Part shown: positions 18,000 through 27,411 of the stretch, in pieces
Layout: every line of letters begins with the position of its first letter
Numbering within the stretch: the stretch's first letter is position 1
DNA from: Citrobacter koseri ATCC BAA-895
GTDB taxonomy: Bacteria > Pseudomonadota > Gammaproteobacteria > Enterobacterales > Enterobacteriaceae
Direction: 5' to 3'
Assembly: GCF_000018045.1 (NCBI RefSeq)
Contig: NC_009792.1
Span: forward strand, 3,038,001 to 3,102,000
Length of the DNA stretch: 64,000 bases
Made by a program: the position numbers and the translations under genes
The notes under the pieces: generated by a model
The model's input: the letters and a program-made list of their open reading frames with translations, nothing else
Databases searched by the model: none
Told to the model about the DNA's origin: nothing

Positions 18000-19315
18000 C
18001 AACCTAACTCCTTCGCCAGACGGGTAAAGACATCGCCCCGTTGCTCAAAATTCTTAAACTGATCGAGGCTGGCGCAGGCCGGAGACAACAGAACCATATC
18101 GCCCGGTTGCAAACGCGGCGCCAGCAGACGCATCGCCTCTTCCATCGTCTCAGTTTGTTCTGCGATTTCCGGGCGCAGCGCCGCCAGCTGCGCGCCATCA
18201 CGACCAAAGCAGTACAGGCGAACGCGATCGCCGCCCAAATAACGGGTGAGCGAAGAGAAATCCGCCGATTTACCATCGCCGCCGAGCAGCAGGTGCAGCG
18301 TACCGTCTACGTGCAGGCCATTCAGCGCCGCTTCCGTGCTGCCTACGTTGGTGGCTTTGGAATCGTTAATCCAGCGCACGCCGTTATGCTCCAGCGCCAG
18401 CTGGAAGCGATGCGCCAGGCCGGTAAAGGTCGTCAACGCTTTCAGGCTGCTGGCGCGCGGTAAACCCGCTGCATCGGCCAGCGCCAGCGCCGCCAGCGCA
18501 TTGGTGTAGTTGTGCTGGCCGGAAAGCTTCATCTCTTTCACGTTCAACACTTTTTCCCCCTTCACCCGCAGCCAGGTCTCGCCCTGCTGGCGATTGAGGT
18601 GATAATCCCCCATGTTGACGCCAAAACTGACGCAACGCGCATCCGCGCCGCGTACCGGCATGGTCAGCGCGTCATCAGCATTCACCACACAAACTTTCGC
18701 ATTCTCATACACGCGCAGTTTTGCCGCGCGATACTGTTGCAGACCAAACGGATATCGGTCCATATGGTCTTCGGTAACGTTCAGGATGGTTGCGGCAACG
18801 GCCTGTAGGCTGGATGTCGTTTCCAGCTGGAAGCTGGAAAGCTCCAGTACGTACAGCTCGCGAGCGGCGTCCAGCAGCATCAACGCAGGCAGACCAATGT
18901 TACCGCCAACGCCCACGTTCACGCCCGCCGCTTTCGCCATCTCGCCTACCAGCGTGGTCACGGTGCTTTTACCGTTCGATCCGGTGATCGCCACGATCGG
19001 CGCCTGCGCTTCGCGACAGAACAGTTCGATATCGCCGACAATCTCAATACCCGCATCGGCGGCAGCGCTCAGTGAAGGATGCGCCAGAGCAATACCAGGG
19101 CTGGCGACAATCAGATCCGCCGCCAGTAGCCAGTCATCATTCAGGCTGCCGACGTGACGCTCTACCGCTTCCGGTAATTTGTCCAGACCCGGCGGCGTCG
19201 CACGGGTATCCATTACGCGCGGCGTTACACCGCGCGCCAGGAAAAAGTCCACGCAGGAAAGTCCGGTCAATCCCAGACCAATAATGACGACTTTTTTACC
19301 CTGGTAATCAGCCAT
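17999..19315 (-). CDS. murD: MurD, UDP-MurNAc-L-Ala--D-Glu ligase
   Basis: The product is 438 residues, the usual length. MurD adds D-glutamate as the second stem residue. The ATP-binding GSNGKSTV loop lies at residues 112-119; the NVTEDHMDRY motif and the C-terminal LSPACASLDQF stretch are also typical of Mur ligases. It sits between mraY, 2 bases away, and ftsW, which it overlaps. Confidence 0.98.
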   Translation of the reverse strand: MADYQGKKVVIIGLGLTGLSCVDFFLARGVTPRVMDTRATPPGLDKLPEAVERHVGSLNDDWLLAADLIVASPGIALAHPSLSAAADAGIEIVGDIELFCREAQAPIVAITGSNGKSTVTTLVGEMAKAAGVNVGVGGNIGLPALMLLDAARELYVLELSSFQLETTSSLQAVAATILNVTEDHMDRYPFGLQQYRAAKLRVYENAKVCVVNADDALTMPVRGADARCVSFGVNMGDYHLNRQQGETWLRVKGEKVLNVKEMKLSGQHNYTNALAALALADAAGLPRASSLKALTTFTGLAHRFQLALEHNGVRWINDSKATNVGSTEAALNGLHVDGTLHLLLGGDGKSADFSSLTRYLGGDRVRLYCFGRDGAQLAALRPEIAEQTETMEEAMRLLAPRLQPGDMVLLSPACASLDQFKNFEQRGDVFTRLAKELG

Positions 19316-19317
19316 GA

Positions 19318-20400
19318 TTAACGTACCTTCAGCGTTGCCAGGCCAATCAGGACCAGCATCAGCGAAATAATCCAGAAGCGCACGATAACGCGCGGTTCCG
19401 GCCAGCCTTTCAGTTCATAGTGATGGTGAATCGGCGCCATGCGGAAGATGCGCTGCCCGCGCAATTTAAAGGAACCGACCTGCAAAATGACTGACAGGGT
19501 TTCCACGACAAACACGCCGCCCATAATCACCAGCAAAAACTCCTGACGCAGCAGCACCGCGATGATGCCCAGCGCGCCGCCCAGCGCCAGCGACCCGACG
19601 TCTCCCATAAAGACCTGCGCCGGATAGGTGTTAAACCACAGGAAGCCTAAGCCCGCGCCGACAATCGCCGTACAGACAATCACCAGTTCACCGGCATGAC
19701 GTAAGTACGGAATATGCAGGTAGTTGGCGAAATTCATGTTGCCGGTTGCCCACGCCACCAGCGCAAAACCGGCGGCGACGAATACGGTCGGCATAATCGC
19801 CAGGCCGTCCAGGCCATCGGTCAGGTTAACCGCGTTGCCCGTTCCGACGATCACGAAGTACGCCAGCAGCACGTAGAACAGACCCAGTTGCGGCATCACG
19901 TCTTTAAAGAACGGCACCACCAGTTCGGTGGCCGGCGTGTCTTTCCCCGCCAGATACAGCGCGAACGCCACGCCCAGCGCAATCACCGACATCCAGAAAT
20001 ATTTCCAGCGAGCGATCAGCCCTTTGGTGTCTTTACGCACCACTTTGCGGTAATCATCGACAAAACCAATAATGCCGTAGCCCACCAGCACCACCAGCAC
20101 GCACCAGACGTACGGGTTAGACGGGTAAGCCCACAGCAGGACGGAGACCACAATCGCCGTCAGAATCATAATCCCGCCCATTGTTGGCGTACCGCGCTTG
20201 CTAAAGTGCGATTCCGGGCCGTCATTACGCACGACCTGGCCAAAAGACAATTTTTGTAAGCGGGCAATCATACGCGGGCCCATCCACAAGGAGATGAACA
20301 GCGCGGTCAGCAGGCTGACGATGGCGCGAAACGTCAGATAGGAAAAGACGTTAAAGCCGGAATAATATTTGACCAAATGTTCGGCCAGCCAAACTAACAT
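19318..20400 (-). CDS. mraY: MraY, lipid I synthase
   Basis: The product is 360 residues with about ten membrane segments. Signature motifs of the polyprenyl-phosphate phosphotransferase family are visible: FVDDYRKV (aspartate-rich), NLTDGLDGLA, GDVGSLALGG, and MAPIHHHYE (histidine-rich loop). MraY transfers phospho-MurNAc-pentapeptide to undecaprenyl phosphate. It overlaps the murF end by 7 bases. Confidence 0.98.
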   Translation of the reverse strand: MLVWLAEHLVKYYSGFNVFSYLTFRAIVSLLTALFISLWMGPRMIARLQKLSFGQVVRNDGPESHFSKRGTPTMGGIMILTAIVVSVLLWAYPSNPYVWCVLVVLVGYGIIGFVDDYRKVVRKDTKGLIARWKYFWMSVIALGVAFALYLAGKDTPATELVVPFFKDVMPQLGLFYVLLAYFVIVGTGNAVNLTDGLDGLAIMPTVFVAAGFALVAWATGNMNFANYLHIPYLRHAGELVIVCTAIVGAGLGFLWFNTYPAQVFMGDVGSLALGGALGIIAVLLRQEFLLVIMGGVFVVETLSVILQVGSFKLRGQRIFRMAPIHHHYELKGWPEPRVIVRFWIISLMLVLIGLATLKVR

Positions 20401-21752
20401 GTTCCATTCTCCTGTAATGCGCGTACTACCTCTTCCATGGCGGCACTACGTGAACCCTTCACTAAAATGGTAATAATCTGATGCTCCGCAATCAGCGTGT
20501 TAAGACGCGCGACCAGAGCCGATTTATCCGCAAAATGTTCGCCAACGCCGCTGGCATTGCCGATCGCCTGACTCAGTTTTCCTGTACTCAGCACGCTGTC
20601 GATACCCGCCGCTTTTGCCGCTTCACCGACCTGAACATGGCATGCTTCGCTTTCCGCGCCCAGCTCCGCCATATCGCCAACCACCAGCACCCGGTAGCCT
20701 GGCATTTCAGACAGCACCTGCACAGCGGCGGTCATCGAACCGACGTTGGCGTTATAGGAGTCATCAAGTAACAGCTGGTTGTCATTCAACTGGATGGGGA
20801 ACAGGCGCCCCGGCACGGCTTTCAGGTTCGCCAGACCGGTTTTAATGGCGTCAAGGGTCGCCCCTACCGCCATCGACAGCGCAGCCGCCGCCAGCGCGTT
20901 TGCAATATTGTGACGACCAGGAAGCGGCAGCAGGACGTCAATGTCGCCCGTCGGCGTTTGCAGCGTGAATTCCGTACCGTGCGAGGTCACATGGATATTG
21001 GTCGCGGTAAAATCGCTGTTGGCGGCATTCGGTGAAAAACGCCACACTTTGCGATCGCCAATAATGCCCTGCCAGTTCAGCCAGTCGTTGTTATCGGCGT
21101 TCATAATGGCGATCCCATTCACCGGCAAGCCGGTATAGATTTCGCCTTTCGCTTTCGCCACGCCCGCCAGCGAACCGAATCCTTCCAGGTGCGCTGCCGC
21201 CAGATTATTAACCAGTGCCGCTTCAGGACGCGTCAGGCCGACGGTCCAGGCAATTTCGCCCTGGTGATTGGCGCCTAACTCAATGACGGCATAGTCATAA
21301 TCGTTGTTTAACCGCAGCAACGTCATCGGTACGCCGATATCGTTATTCAGGTTGCCCGCGGTGTATAAGGTGTTGCCACACTGACTCAGAATGGCGGCGG
21401 TCATCTCTTTAACGGATGTTTTGCCGGAGGAGCCGGTTAACGCCACGACGCGAGCGGGAACCTGCGCCCGAACCCATGCGGCCAGTTCGCCGAAGGCCAG
21501 CCGCGTATCTTTGACGATCAGCTGCGGCAGATCGCAATCCAGCGGGCGACTCACCAGCAGCGCACCGGCGCCGCCCTCTTTCGCGTTATCCGCAAAATCA
21601 TGGGCGTCGAAACGCTCGCCTTTCAGCGCCACAAACAGGCAGCCCGGCGTCACTTTACGCGTATCAGTCGTGACCGCGTCAATCGTCAGGTCTGCGCCCT
21701 GTAATTCGCCGTGCAGAATACCGGCCAGTTGGCTGAGCGTTACGCTAATCAT
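20394..21752 (-). CDS. murF: MurF, D-Ala-D-Ala adding ligase
   Basis: The product is 452 residues. MurF joins D-Ala-D-Ala (from DdlB) to the UDP-MurNAc-tripeptide. The ATP loop GSSGKTSV is at residues 107-114, and ELGANHQGEI and LLDDSYNANVGSM are conserved motifs of this ligase. The start overlaps the end of murE by 4 bases. Confidence 0.98.
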   Translation of the reverse strand: MISVTLSQLAGILHGELQGADLTIDAVTTDTRKVTPGCLFVALKGERFDAHDFADNAKEGGAGALLVSRPLDCDLPQLIVKDTRLAFGELAAWVRAQVPARVVALTGSSGKTSVKEMTAAILSQCGNTLYTAGNLNNDIGVPMTLLRLNNDYDYAVIELGANHQGEIAWTVGLTRPEAALVNNLAAAHLEGFGSLAGVAKAKGEIYTGLPVNGIAIMNADNNDWLNWQGIIGDRKVWRFSPNAANSDFTATNIHVTSHGTEFTLQTPTGDIDVLLPLPGRHNIANALAAAALSMAVGATLDAIKTGLANLKAVPGRLFPIQLNDNQLLLDDSYNANVGSMTAAVQVLSEMPGYRVLVVGDMAELGAESEACHVQVGEAAKAAGIDSVLSTGKLSQAIGNASGVGEHFADKSALVARLNTLIAEHQIITILVKGSRSAAMEEVVRALQENGTC

Positions 21753-23236
21753 GCAATCACCCCCAGCAGACGCGCAGCCGTCACGCGGTCGGAGTAATCA
21801 AGGCGCTGAGTACCGACAATCTGGTAATCCTCATGCCCTTTACCCGCGACCAGAACCACGTCGTTTTCTTTCGCCTGCATAATGGCGCAGGTCACCGCCT
21901 CCGCGCGGCCTTCCATCACTTTCGCGTGCCCGGCATCCAGCATACCCGCCAGAATGTCGTTAATGATCGCGCGCGGCTCTTCGGTGCGTGGGTTATCGTC
22001 TGTCACGACCACCACGTCCGCGAACTCTTCGGCAATCGCCCCCATCAGCGGACGTTTACCTTTATCGCGATCGCCGCCGCAGCCAAAGACGCACCACAGT
22101 TGACCAGTACAGTGCAACCGCGCAGCCTGCAACGCTTTTTCCAGCGCATCCGGCGTGTGGGCGTAATCGACCACCACCGTGGTTTTGCCCGGCGCGCTGA
22201 ACACCTCCATCCGCCCGCAAACCGGTTGCAGTCGAGGGGCGGTTTTCAGCAGATCCGCCAGGGGGTAGCCAAGCGCCAGCAACGTTGCCAGCGCCAGCAG
22301 CAGGTTGCTGACGTTAAACGCGCCCATCAGACGGCTTTCAATCTCGCCTTCGCCCCAACTGGAGTCGAAACGGATCGTCGCGCCGCTATCGTGGTACTTC
22401 ACCTCAACCGCTTTCAGCCAACGTCCGTGGCAGTTCGGGTTGATATGATCCTCCATCGAGACCGCAACGGCATCCGGCAACCTCACCAGCCATCGGCGTC
22501 CGACTTCATCATCGGCATTGACGATAGCCTCGCCGTAATGGTGCGTTGAATAGAGCGTCCATTTCGCCGCTTCGTAATGTTCCATGTCACCGTGATAATC
22601 AAGGTGATCGCGGCTTAAATTCGTGAAAACAGAGGCGGCAAATTTCAGCGCGGCGACCCGGTGCTGCACCAGGCCGTGGGAAGAGACTTCCATTGCGCCA
22701 AATGTTGCGCCCTGCTCAACCAGACCGGCCAGCACATGCTGTACGTCAACGGCGGAACCGGTTGTGTTCTCCGTCGGGATCACTTTGCCCAACAGGCCAT
22801 TACCCACCGTTCCCATTACCGCGCTGGTTTCGCCAAGCAGTTGGCTCCACTGCGCCAGCAGTTGCGTGGTGGTGGTTTTTCCGTTCGTTCCGGTCACGCC
22901 GACCAGACGCATATGTTCAGATGGCTCGTGGTAGAAGCGGCCCGCCAGTGCAGATAAACGCTCGTTGAGCTGGCTCAGATAGATAACCGGCACACCGTGC
23001 ATTTCACGGATTTCCCCGTCGGTCGCCTCATCTTTGGCCTCTGCAATAATGGCAGCCACACCTTGCGCTATCGCCTGCGGGATATATCGACGCCCGTCCG
23101 CCTGATGACCCACCACTGCCACAAAGAGATCGCCCGATGCAGCCACACGGCTGTCAAGTGTCATCTCCCGCAGTGCTCGCTCCGGTGCGCCAGGCACCCA
23201 CGGAGCGAGAAGGTCGCGCAAATTACGATCTGCCAC
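21749..23236 (-). CDS. murE: MurE, meso-diaminopimelate adding ligase
   Basis: The product is 495 residues. MurE adds the third stem residue. The ATP loop GTNGKTTT begins at residue 116. The DDNPRTEEPR motif in the last quarter is the known selector for meso-diaminopimelate rather than lysine, as expected for a Gram-negative. The start overlaps ftsI by 14 bases, one of the longer overlaps in the cluster. Confidence 0.98.
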   Translation of the reverse strand: MADRNLRDLLAPWVPGAPERALREMTLDSRVAASGDLFVAVVGHQADGRRYIPQAIAQGVAAIIAEAKDEATDGEIREMHGVPVIYLSQLNERLSALAGRFYHEPSEHMRLVGVTGTNGKTTTTQLLAQWSQLLGETSAVMGTVGNGLLGKVIPTENTTGSAVDVQHVLAGLVEQGATFGAMEVSSHGLVQHRVAALKFAASVFTNLSRDHLDYHGDMEHYEAAKWTLYSTHHYGEAIVNADDEVGRRWLVRLPDAVAVSMEDHINPNCHGRWLKAVEVKYHDSGATIRFDSSWGEGEIESRLMGAFNVSNLLLALATLLALGYPLADLLKTAPRLQPVCGRMEVFSAPGKTTVVVDYAHTPDALEKALQAARLHCTGQLWCVFGCGGDRDKGKRPLMGAIAEEFADVVVVTDDNPRTEEPRAIINDILAGMLDAGHAKVMEGRAEAVTCAIMQAKENDVVLVAGKGHEDYQIVGTQRLDYSDRVTAARLLGVIA

Positions 23237-24989
23237 CTGTTCCCTCGCCTTGGTTAATTACAAATTCACTTTTTTCGCCCGTTGCCAGCGCATCCGGTTC
23301 GATGTTCATGGTGCGCAGTACGCCGCCCATAATGGCACCGAATACCGGCGCGGAAACGGCGCCGCCGTAGTATTTACCCGCCTGCGGATCGTTGATAACA
23401 ACCACCAGCGCGAAGCGCGGCTGACTCGCAGGCGCAACGCCTGCGGTATAAGCAATGTATTTGTTGATGTAGCGGCCATCCGGCCCCACTTTTTTCGCCG
23501 TACCGGTTTTAATGGCGATGCGATAACCTTTGATCGCCGCCTTCACGCCGCCGCCGCCCGGCAGCGCCACGCTTTCCATCATGTGGACGACGGTACGAAC
23601 GGTCGCTTCCGGGAAGACGCGCTCGCCCGGTACAGGAGGATCAACTTTGGTAATCGACAGCGGACGATAAACGCCGTAGCTGCCAATCGTTGCGTAGACT
23701 CGCGCTAACTGTAACGGGGTTACCATTAGCCCATAGCCGAAAGAGAAGGTGGCCCTCTCTATGTCAGACCACCGTTGTTTTTGAGGATATAAGCCACTGC
23801 GTTCTCCGACCAACCCCAAATTGGTCGCCTTTCCTAGCCCAAAACGTGAGTAAGTATCTACTAACGCTGAGGACGGCATCGCTAACGCCAGCTTAGAAAC
23901 GCCGACGTTACTCGACTTCTGTAAAACCCCGGTCAGGGTCAATTCGCTGTAACGCGCCACGTCTTTGATTTCGTGACCATTAATTCGATATGGCACCGTG
24001 TTCAGCACGGTGTTTTCACGCACAACCCCGCGCTGTAACGCGGTCATCACCACCATCGGTTTGACGGTTGAACCGGGTTCAAACACGTCCGTGATGGTGC
24101 GGTTACGCATGGCGTCTTTCGGCGTACCGGTCAGGTTATTCGGGTTGTAGGACGGGCTGTTCGCCATTGCCAGCACTTCGCCAGTATTGACATCCACCAG
24201 CACGGCGCTGCCTGACTCCGCTTTGTTGAAGGCCACGGCGTTGTTCAGTTCGCGATAGACCAACGCTTGCAGGCGCTCATCAATGCTCAGCGCCAGATTG
24301 TGCGCGGCCTGGCTGTCGGTAGAAGAGATATCTTCAATAACCCGGCCATAGCGGTCTTTACGTACAATACGTTCGCCAGGCTGGCCGGTCAGCCATTTAT
24401 CAAAGCTCTTCTCAACCCCTTCGATCCCCTGGCTGTCAACGTTGGTAAAACCGATAAGGTGAGCGGTCACTTCCCCGGAAGGATAGTAACGGCGGGACTC
24501 TTCGCGCAGATGAATGCCTGGCAGCTTCAGTTTTTTGATGTAGTCGCCGAGATCCGGGTTAACCTGACGCGCCAGATAGATAAAGCGGCCTTTCGGGTTC
24601 GCATTAACGCGAGCCGCCAGTTGGTCGAGCGGCATTTTCAGCGCGTCCGCCAGCGCTTTCCAGCGGTTGTCCAGCGTGATCCCGCCTGCATCATGCAGCT
24701 CTTTCGGGTCCGCCCAGATGGCTTTTACCGGCACGCTCACCGCCAGTGGGCGACCTGAGCGGTCGGTGATCATGCCGCGAGAGGTGGAGACTTCCTGTAC
24801 ACGCAGGGAGCGCATGTCGCCCTGACGCACTAACATGTCAGGCGCAATAATTTGCAGCCAGGCCACGCGCCCCAGCAGGAACCCCAGCGCCAGCAGAATG
24901 CAGCCGCACAGCAACGCAAAACGCCAACTGACAAAGTTGGCTTGTTCTTCCTGGCGTTTTGGTTTGAGCGTCTTTGCCGCTGCTTTCAT
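23223..24989 (-). CDS. ftsI: FtsI (PBP3), septal transpeptidase
   Basis: The product is 588 residues: a short cytoplasmic tail, one membrane segment (FALLCGCILLALGFLLGRVAW), a pedestal domain, then a class B transpeptidase domain. The three active-site motifs are visible: STVK around Ser307, SSN, and KTGT near residue 494. FtsI cross-links septal peptidoglycan made by FtsW and is the target of aztreonam and cephalexin. It lies 15 bases after ftsL. A polar, Gly-rich C-terminus follows the catalytic domain, as in E. coli, where it is processed. Confidence 0.98.
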   Translation of the reverse strand: MKAAAKTLKPKRQEEQANFVSWRFALLCGCILLALGFLLGRVAWLQIIAPDMLVRQGDMRSLRVQEVSTSRGMITDRSGRPLAVSVPVKAIWADPKELHDAGGITLDNRWKALADALKMPLDQLAARVNANPKGRFIYLARQVNPDLGDYIKKLKLPGIHLREESRRYYPSGEVTAHLIGFTNVDSQGIEGVEKSFDKWLTGQPGERIVRKDRYGRVIEDISSTDSQAAHNLALSIDERLQALVYRELNNAVAFNKAESGSAVLVDVNTGEVLAMANSPSYNPNNLTGTPKDAMRNRTITDVFEPGSTVKPMVVMTALQRGVVRENTVLNTVPYRINGHEIKDVARYSELTLTGVLQKSSNVGVSKLALAMPSSALVDTYSRFGLGKATNLGLVGERSGLYPQKQRWSDIERATFSFGYGLMVTPLQLARVYATIGSYGVYRPLSITKVDPPVPGERVFPEATVRTVVHMMESVALPGGGGVKAAIKGYRIAIKTGTAKKVGPDGRYINKYIAYTAGVAPASQPRFALVVVINDPQAGKYYGGAVSAPVFGAIMGGVLRTMNIEPDALATGEKSEFVINQGEGTGGRS

Positions 24990-25004
24990 GCGTCGCGTTT
25001 ATCC

Positions 25005-25370
25005 TTATTTTTGCACTACGATATTTTCTTGTGAGGGATCGACATGCTGCATCTGCAACTTTTCCGTTGCGATCCGTTCTACCCGGCTATGATCGCCGAG
25101 CGCGTTTTCTTCAAGAATCAGGTTGCGCCATTCGATATCCAGCGCATCACGCTCCAGCACCAGTTGCTCGCGCTGCGCGGTTAACAGGCGCGTATGGTGC
25201 GCCGTTGTCACGACGGTGACCGCCGTTAAAATAATGCAAATGAACAGGCAGAGTGGCAGCTTCCCAAATCGCAAAAGATCGTCACCGATCACGCCAGGCA
25301 AAGCATGGCGATTGGTGATTCCCGTCGATCCCTTCACTTTGCTCAGGGCTTCTGTCACTCTGCTGATCAT
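25005..25370 (-). CDS. ftsL: FtsL, divisome bitopic protein
   Basis: The product is 121 residues: a cytoplasmic N-terminus, one membrane segment (about residues 35-57, LPLCLFICIILTAVTVVTTA), then a periplasmic coiled coil (QREQLVLERDALDIEWRN). FtsL forms a complex with FtsB and FtsQ and activates FtsWI. The start overlaps rsmH by 4 bases. Confidence 0.96.
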   Translation of the reverse strand: MISRVTEALSKVKGSTGITNRHALPGVIGDDLLRFGKLPLCLFICIILTAVTVVTTAHHTRLLTAQREQLVLERDALDIEWRNLILEENALGDHSRVERIATEKLQMQHVDPSQENIVVQK

Positions 25371-26311
25371 GCGTTCGTCCTCTCTGCAATACGCAGAACT
25401 GAACTACGGGCGCGTGGATTTTCCGCCACTTCTTCTTCGCCCGGCATCAACTTGCCTAATGCTCTTAGCTCACGACCGCCCAGTTTTTTGAGCTGCTCTT
25501 CCGTCATCGGCAACCCTGCTGGAACCTGTGGACCGCGGCTTTGCTCACGCATAAAGCGCTTCACAATACGGTCTTCCAGCGAGTGGAAACTGATAATGGA
25601 AAGCCGCCCACCCGGGGCCAGCACGCTGAGCGAGCTTTTTAGCGCCTGCTCTATCTCCTCCAGTTCACTGTTCACCCAAATGCGCACCGCCTGGAAGGTA
25701 CGGGTCGCGGGATGTTTGAATTTGTCCTTCACCGGCGTCGCCGCTGCGACCACTTCCGCCAGTTCTTTGGTGCGGGTCATGGGCTGTTCGCGGTTGCGCT
25801 CCACAATGGCGCGGGCAATACGTTTCGCAAAACGCTCTTCGCCAAAGGTTTTCAGCACCCAGGCAATATCGGCTTCTTCCGCGGTTTGCAGCCATTCTGC
25901 GGCAGACTGACCGCGCGTTGGGTCCATACGCATATCCAGCGGGCCATCGCGCATAAAAGAAAAACCACGTTCGGCATCATCGAGTTGCGGTGAAGAGACG
26001 CCAAGATCAAGGAGAATCCCGTCGATCTTGCCGATAAGTTCGCGCTCACTTACATAATCAGCAAGCGCAGAGAAAGGTCCATGAATGATGGAGAAGCGAG
26101 GATCATTGATGGCCTGGGCTTCGGCAATAGCCTGCGGATCGCGATCGATCGCCAGCAAACGTCCCTCTTCGCCAAGCCGGGAGAGGATCAGACGTGAGTG
26201 GCCGCCGCGACCAAATGTCCCATCAATGTAGATGCCGTCAGGGCGAATGTTCAGACCGTTTACGGCCTCGTCCAACAGCACCGTAGTGTGTTTAAAATTT
26301 TCCATCATCAT
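25367..26311 (-). CDS. rsmH: RsmH, 16S rRNA m4C1402 methyltransferase
   Basis: The protein is 314 residues from the ATG that overlaps the mraZ TAA as TAATG. E. coli RsmH is 313; the difference is one extra in-frame ATG here (three in a row), so translation could begin at any of 26311, 26308 or 26305. The SAM-binding TFGRGGHS loop lies near residue 33, and the LLDLGVSSPQLD and ISFHSLEDRIVK motifs are typical. RsmH methylates N4 of C1402 in the ribosomal P site. It is the second gene of the division cluster. Confidence 0.97.
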   Translation of the reverse strand: MMMENFKHTTVLLDEAVNGLNIRPDGIYIDGTFGRGGHSRLILSRLGEEGRLLAIDRDPQAIAEAQAINDPRFSIIHGPFSALADYVSERELIGKIDGILLDLGVSSPQLDDAERGFSFMRDGPLDMRMDPTRGQSAAEWLQTAEEADIAWVLKTFGEERFAKRIARAIVERNREQPMTRTKELAEVVAAATPVKDKFKHPATRTFQAVRIWVNSELEEIEQALKSSLSVLAPGGRLSIISFHSLEDRIVKRFMREQSRGPQVPAGLPMTEEQLKKLGGRELRALGKLMPGEEEVAENPRARSSVLRIAERTNA

Positions 26312-26769
26312 TATAGAGACAAGTCCTGCAGTCGTTCCGACAAGGTTTCGGTTACTGACTGCTCAGCGTCGATATCTTCCTTGACCTGTTGATACCAGGT
26401 CGTTTCATCCCACAGTTCAAACTTATTGAACTGTCCAACCAGCATCACTTCTTTCGTCAGCCCGGCATGTTGCCGCAGAATCGGCGCGATCAATAAGCGA
26501 CCCGCGCTATCCATCTGACATTCGCTGGCATGCCCCAACAGTAAACGCTGCACGCGGCGCTCAACCGGGTTCATGCTCGACAGACGCGATAATTTTTGCT
26601 CGATAATTTCCCATTCAGGCAGGGGGTAAAGCAGCAGGCACGGGTGATGGATGTCAATGGTACAAACCATTTGACCGGTAGCGTTCTCGATCAGTTGATC
26701 CCGGTAACGGGTGGGCACAGATAAGCGCCCCTTACTGTCGAGATTGACTAACGTTGCTCCCCGGAACAT
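26311..26769 (-). CDS. mraZ: MraZ, repressor of the division cluster
   Basis: The product is 152 residues from the ATG at 26769 (MFRGATLVNLD); the frame stays open 12 codons further up, but those would lie in the MraZ operator. Two AbrB-like halves are visible, each with a conserved DxxGR stretch (LDSKGRLSVP and DSAGRLLIAP). In E. coli MraZ is a ring-shaped DNA-binding protein that represses its own promoter and counteracts RsmH. It heads the long operon down to ftsZ. Confidence 0.97.
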   Translation of the reverse strand: MFRGATLVNLDSKGRLSVPTRYRDQLIENATGQMVCTIDIHHPCLLLYPLPEWEIIEQKLSRLSSMNPVERRVQRLLLGHASECQMDSAGRLLIAPILRQHAGLTKEVMLVGQFNKFELWDETTWYQQVKEDIDAEQSVTETLSERLQDLSL

Positions 26770-26782
26770 GCCAGCCTCACCC

Positions 26783-26812
26783 CTTATTACCACTTTGCCC
26801 CACAAATTCCCA
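26783..26812 (-). promoter_or_regulatory. MraZ operator: three 10-bp direct repeats
   Basis: On the minus strand the repeats are TGGGAATTTG, TGGGGCAAAG and TGGTAATAAG, spaced exactly 10 bp, followed by a weaker GGGTGAGGCT. This matches the known TGGGN5-type boxes bound by MraZ in E. coli. They lie between the promoter and the mraZ start codon, consistent with autorepression. Confidence 0.88.
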
Positions 26813-26820
26813 CTTAAAGG

Positions 26821-26850
26821 AGTTTACGGAGCGGAGGAAAAGCTTGTCAA
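26821..26850 (-). promoter_or_regulatory. Pmra promoter of the division cluster
   Basis: On the minus strand TTGACA (26845-26850) and TAAACT (26821-26826) are separated by 18 bases, just upstream of the MraZ repeats. The arrangement matches E. coli Pmra, which drives genes from mraZ to at least ftsW. Confidence 0.85.
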
Positions 26851-27336
26851 GCAAGTCAGGACGCTTACCGGAGTAAAAAACCCAATGTATACGGCTAATA
26901 TCAGCGTTGATTAAATTCCGTCCAACGAGCGAAGCAAATTAACGTCATGAATATTTGTAAGAAAAAAGATCCAAAAACTCATCACCGTTTAAAACGACTC
27001 AATATCATCTGATAAAAATATAAAGTGTCAGTTTGCGACGCGAGCGGCATTTTAGGACAATATGCAGCGAGATAACAGTACCTGTTTATCGCTCTCTACG
27101 CCCCGCACCGACAAGCCAGCCGCGACGTAGAGGCCACATCGAAAAAAAGTGTTTGTTAATTCGGCAATTCGTCGCCCGCATGTAACAAAATAATACAAAA
27201 CGGGTTCAATACGACGTCTCAATAAACCTGAAGTCGGTATCGACAGGTTTAAAATCAGCATATTTGAAAGATAAGTCGGATAATTCTAAGGAATAATCTT
27301 AATTATGGTGTGAGTATTGTTGGCAGGTGAATATTT
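26851..27336. other. Gene-free interval between mraZ promoter and cra
   Basis: About 490 bases with no supported gene. It contains two inverted repeats: a 7-bp stem CTCTACG (27094-27100) with CGTAGAG (27126-27132), and AAACCTG (27224-27230) with CAGGTTT (27244-27250). The first encloses a GC-rich stretch and is followed by seven A. A 69-codon minus-strand ORF here has no ribosome binding site. E. coli also has a gap of about 600 bases at this place, so it may be conserved leader or regulatory DNA. Confidence 0.5.
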
Positions 27337-27401
27337 GCCCGGTCAGCGACAACGCGCCGGGCGATTTGCCAGATGGCGGCATAACCGCCTTATCCGGCAT
27401 A
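27337..27401. repeat. REP element downstream of cra
   Basis: A GCCCGG ... CCGGGC palindrome is followed by a REP-like unit (GCCAGATGGCGGC ... GCCTTATCCGGCAT). It begins 11 bases after the cra stop codon, a typical place for REP units at a message's 3' end. Confidence 0.8.
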
Positions 27402-27411
27402 CAGAAATGGA

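Noticed and set aside
5253..26812. A possible novel operon of many overlapping minus-strand genes
   Set aside because: Every member matches the well-known division and cell-wall cluster plus secM-secA and lpxC in the standard order, with no insertions or extra genes.
27052..27261. A 69-codon minus-strand ORF between mraZ and cra
   Set aside because: No ribosome binding site precedes the ATG, composition is unremarkable, and I do not recognise it; the interval is described as non-coding instead.
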